DNA from: Acetobacteraceae bacterium
Lineage (GTDB): Bacteria > Pseudomonadota > Alphaproteobacteria > Acetobacterales > Acetobacteraceae
Direction of reading: 5' to 3'
Length of the DNA: 5,883 nt
Assembly: GCA_025356735.1 (NCBI GenBank)
Contig: JANXRT010000325.1
Coordinates: 1 to 5,883, forward strand
Shown: positions 5,483 to 5,883 of the stretch, piece by piece
Layout: the number at the start of each line of letters is the position of its first letter
Numbering within the stretch: position 1 is the first letter of the stretch
Program-made: the position numbers and the translations under genes
The notes under the pieces: model-generated
What the model was told of the DNA's origin: nothing
Databases searched by the model: none
The model's input: only the letters and a program-made list of their open reading frames with translations

Positions 5483-5883
5483 TCAAGATTTGGGTGGCGT
5501 GCGGCGGCGGAACGCATCCAGGCTGACGACCTGCGGCGCTTCCGGCTCGGCATCCGCCCCGGCGTCTTCCGCCAAGACGGTCAGCTTCGGGGCAGCATCG
5601 CCGGCACCAGCCGAAGCGACATCCTGAAAGGAGTCCTCGGCCGCGTTGGCCGCATCGTTCGGCGGTTGGAAGCGCAGCACGAACTGCACCGACGGATCGG
5701 CGAAGCCGCTCACCGCGGCCAACGGAATGACCAGCGTGGAGGACACCCCGTTGAACGACAGCACGACGCTGGCCAAGCCCTCGCCGACCGTCAGGTCGCG
5801 ATACTGGTGCTGCAACACGATGGTCATCTCGTGCGGATACTGCGCCAACAGCCGGGCGGGGATGGCGACGCCGGGCCGGTTGG
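5483..5883 (-). CDS. sspB: SspB-family ClpXP adaptor (5' part outside window)
   Basis: SspB tethers ssrA-tagged proteins, released from stalled ribosomes, to the ClpXP protease. The window holds the last 132 residues; the frame stays open to the edge, so roughly the first 40-50 residues are missing by comparison with the family. The TTG at 5846-5848 is an internal leucine codon, not the start, because typical SspB sequence (P-G-V-A-I-P-A-R-L-L-A-Q-Y-P) continues upstream of it. The peptide-binding domain follows (M-T-I-V-L-Q-H-Q-Y, then L-V-I-P-L-A-A-V and F-V-L-R-F). After it comes an Ala/Asp/Glu-rich flexible linker, then a basic tail with V-V-S-L-D-A-F-R-R-R. That tail is typical of alphaproteobacterial SspB and sits where other SspB proteins carry their ClpX-binding motif. 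It is the most upstream visible gene of the transcription unit, and its stop lies 16 bp before the fumarase start. Confidence 0.92.
   Translation of the reverse strand, partial: NRPGVAIPARLLAQYPHEMTIVLQHQYRDLTVGEGLASVVLSFNGVSSTLVIPLAAVSGFADPSVQFVLRFQPPNDAANAAEDSFQDVASAGAGDAAPKLTVLAEDAGADAEPEAPQVVSLDAFRRRTPPKS

Noticed and set aside
4756..5526. 256-residue open frame on the plus strand opposite the fumarase gene
   Set aside because: It is antisense to the highly conserved fumarase alpha domain. Its Arg/His/Leu-rich composition is typical of antisense frames in GC-rich genes, and no family is recognisable.
5467..5553. 29-residue N-terminal extension of the fumarase
   Set aside because: It would overlap the sspB C-terminus, its composition (Arg/Ser/Ala) is unlike the family, and a good ribosome binding site sits directly before the internal GTG.
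5846..5848. TTG as the start of sspB
   Set aside because: In-frame sequence upstream to the window edge continues typical SspB sequence, so this is an internal leucine and the gene is cut by the window.

Overview
The window is a tightly packed, single-strand stretch of bacterial chromosome. All seven genes read right to left (minus strand). The high G+C content, an alphaproteobacterial-type SspB with a C-terminal V-V-S-L-D-x-F-R motif, a FumA-like class I fumarase and the style of the queuosine genes point to an alphaproteobacterium. A sphingomonad is my best guess, inferred from protein character only because no search could be run.

Layout in the direction of transcription (high to low coordinates): (1) 5883-5483, 3' part of sspB, the ClpXP adaptor, whose N-terminus lies outside the window; (2) 5466-3820, class I (4Fe-4S) fumarate hydratase with a GTG start; (3) 3805-3404, a 133-residue GLOD5-like VOC/glyoxalase-fold protein of unknown substrate; (4) 3422-2382, queA with a TTG start; (5) 2388-1270, tgt; (6) 1273-809, queF with a GTG start; (7) 822-1, queG with a GTG start, its C-terminus cut off by the window edge. 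The junctions are gaps of 16 and 14 bp, then overlaps of 19, 7, 4 and 14 bp. There is no internal room for a conventional promoter or terminator, no gap of 300 bases, and no sign of mobile DNA, RNA genes, CRISPR or long repeats. The window looks like the interior of one long transcription unit whose promoter lies beyond position 5883.

The last four genes cover the late queuosine pathway. QueF reduces preQ0 to preQ1, Tgt exchanges preQ1 for guanine 34 in tRNAs with GUN anticodons (Asp, Asn, His, Tyr), QueA adds the epoxycyclopentanediol ring from S-adenosylmethionine, and QueG reduces epoxyqueuosine to queuosine. The preQ0 synthesis genes (queD, queE, queC) are not in the window. The fumarase (TCA cycle), SspB (protein quality control) and VOC protein have no established role in this pathway, so their linkage may reflect simple co-transcription.

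I see no previously undescribed system here; the core content is ordinary housekeeping. The points worth a second look are local. They are a predicted hairpin directly against the tgt start codon, which lacks a Shine-Dalgarno sequence; a run of seven C in the mRNA just before queG, where a +1 slip would fuse QueF to QueG; and a VOC protein that appears to lack the usual middle metal-binding histidine and whose C-terminal codons carry the queA ribosome binding site.
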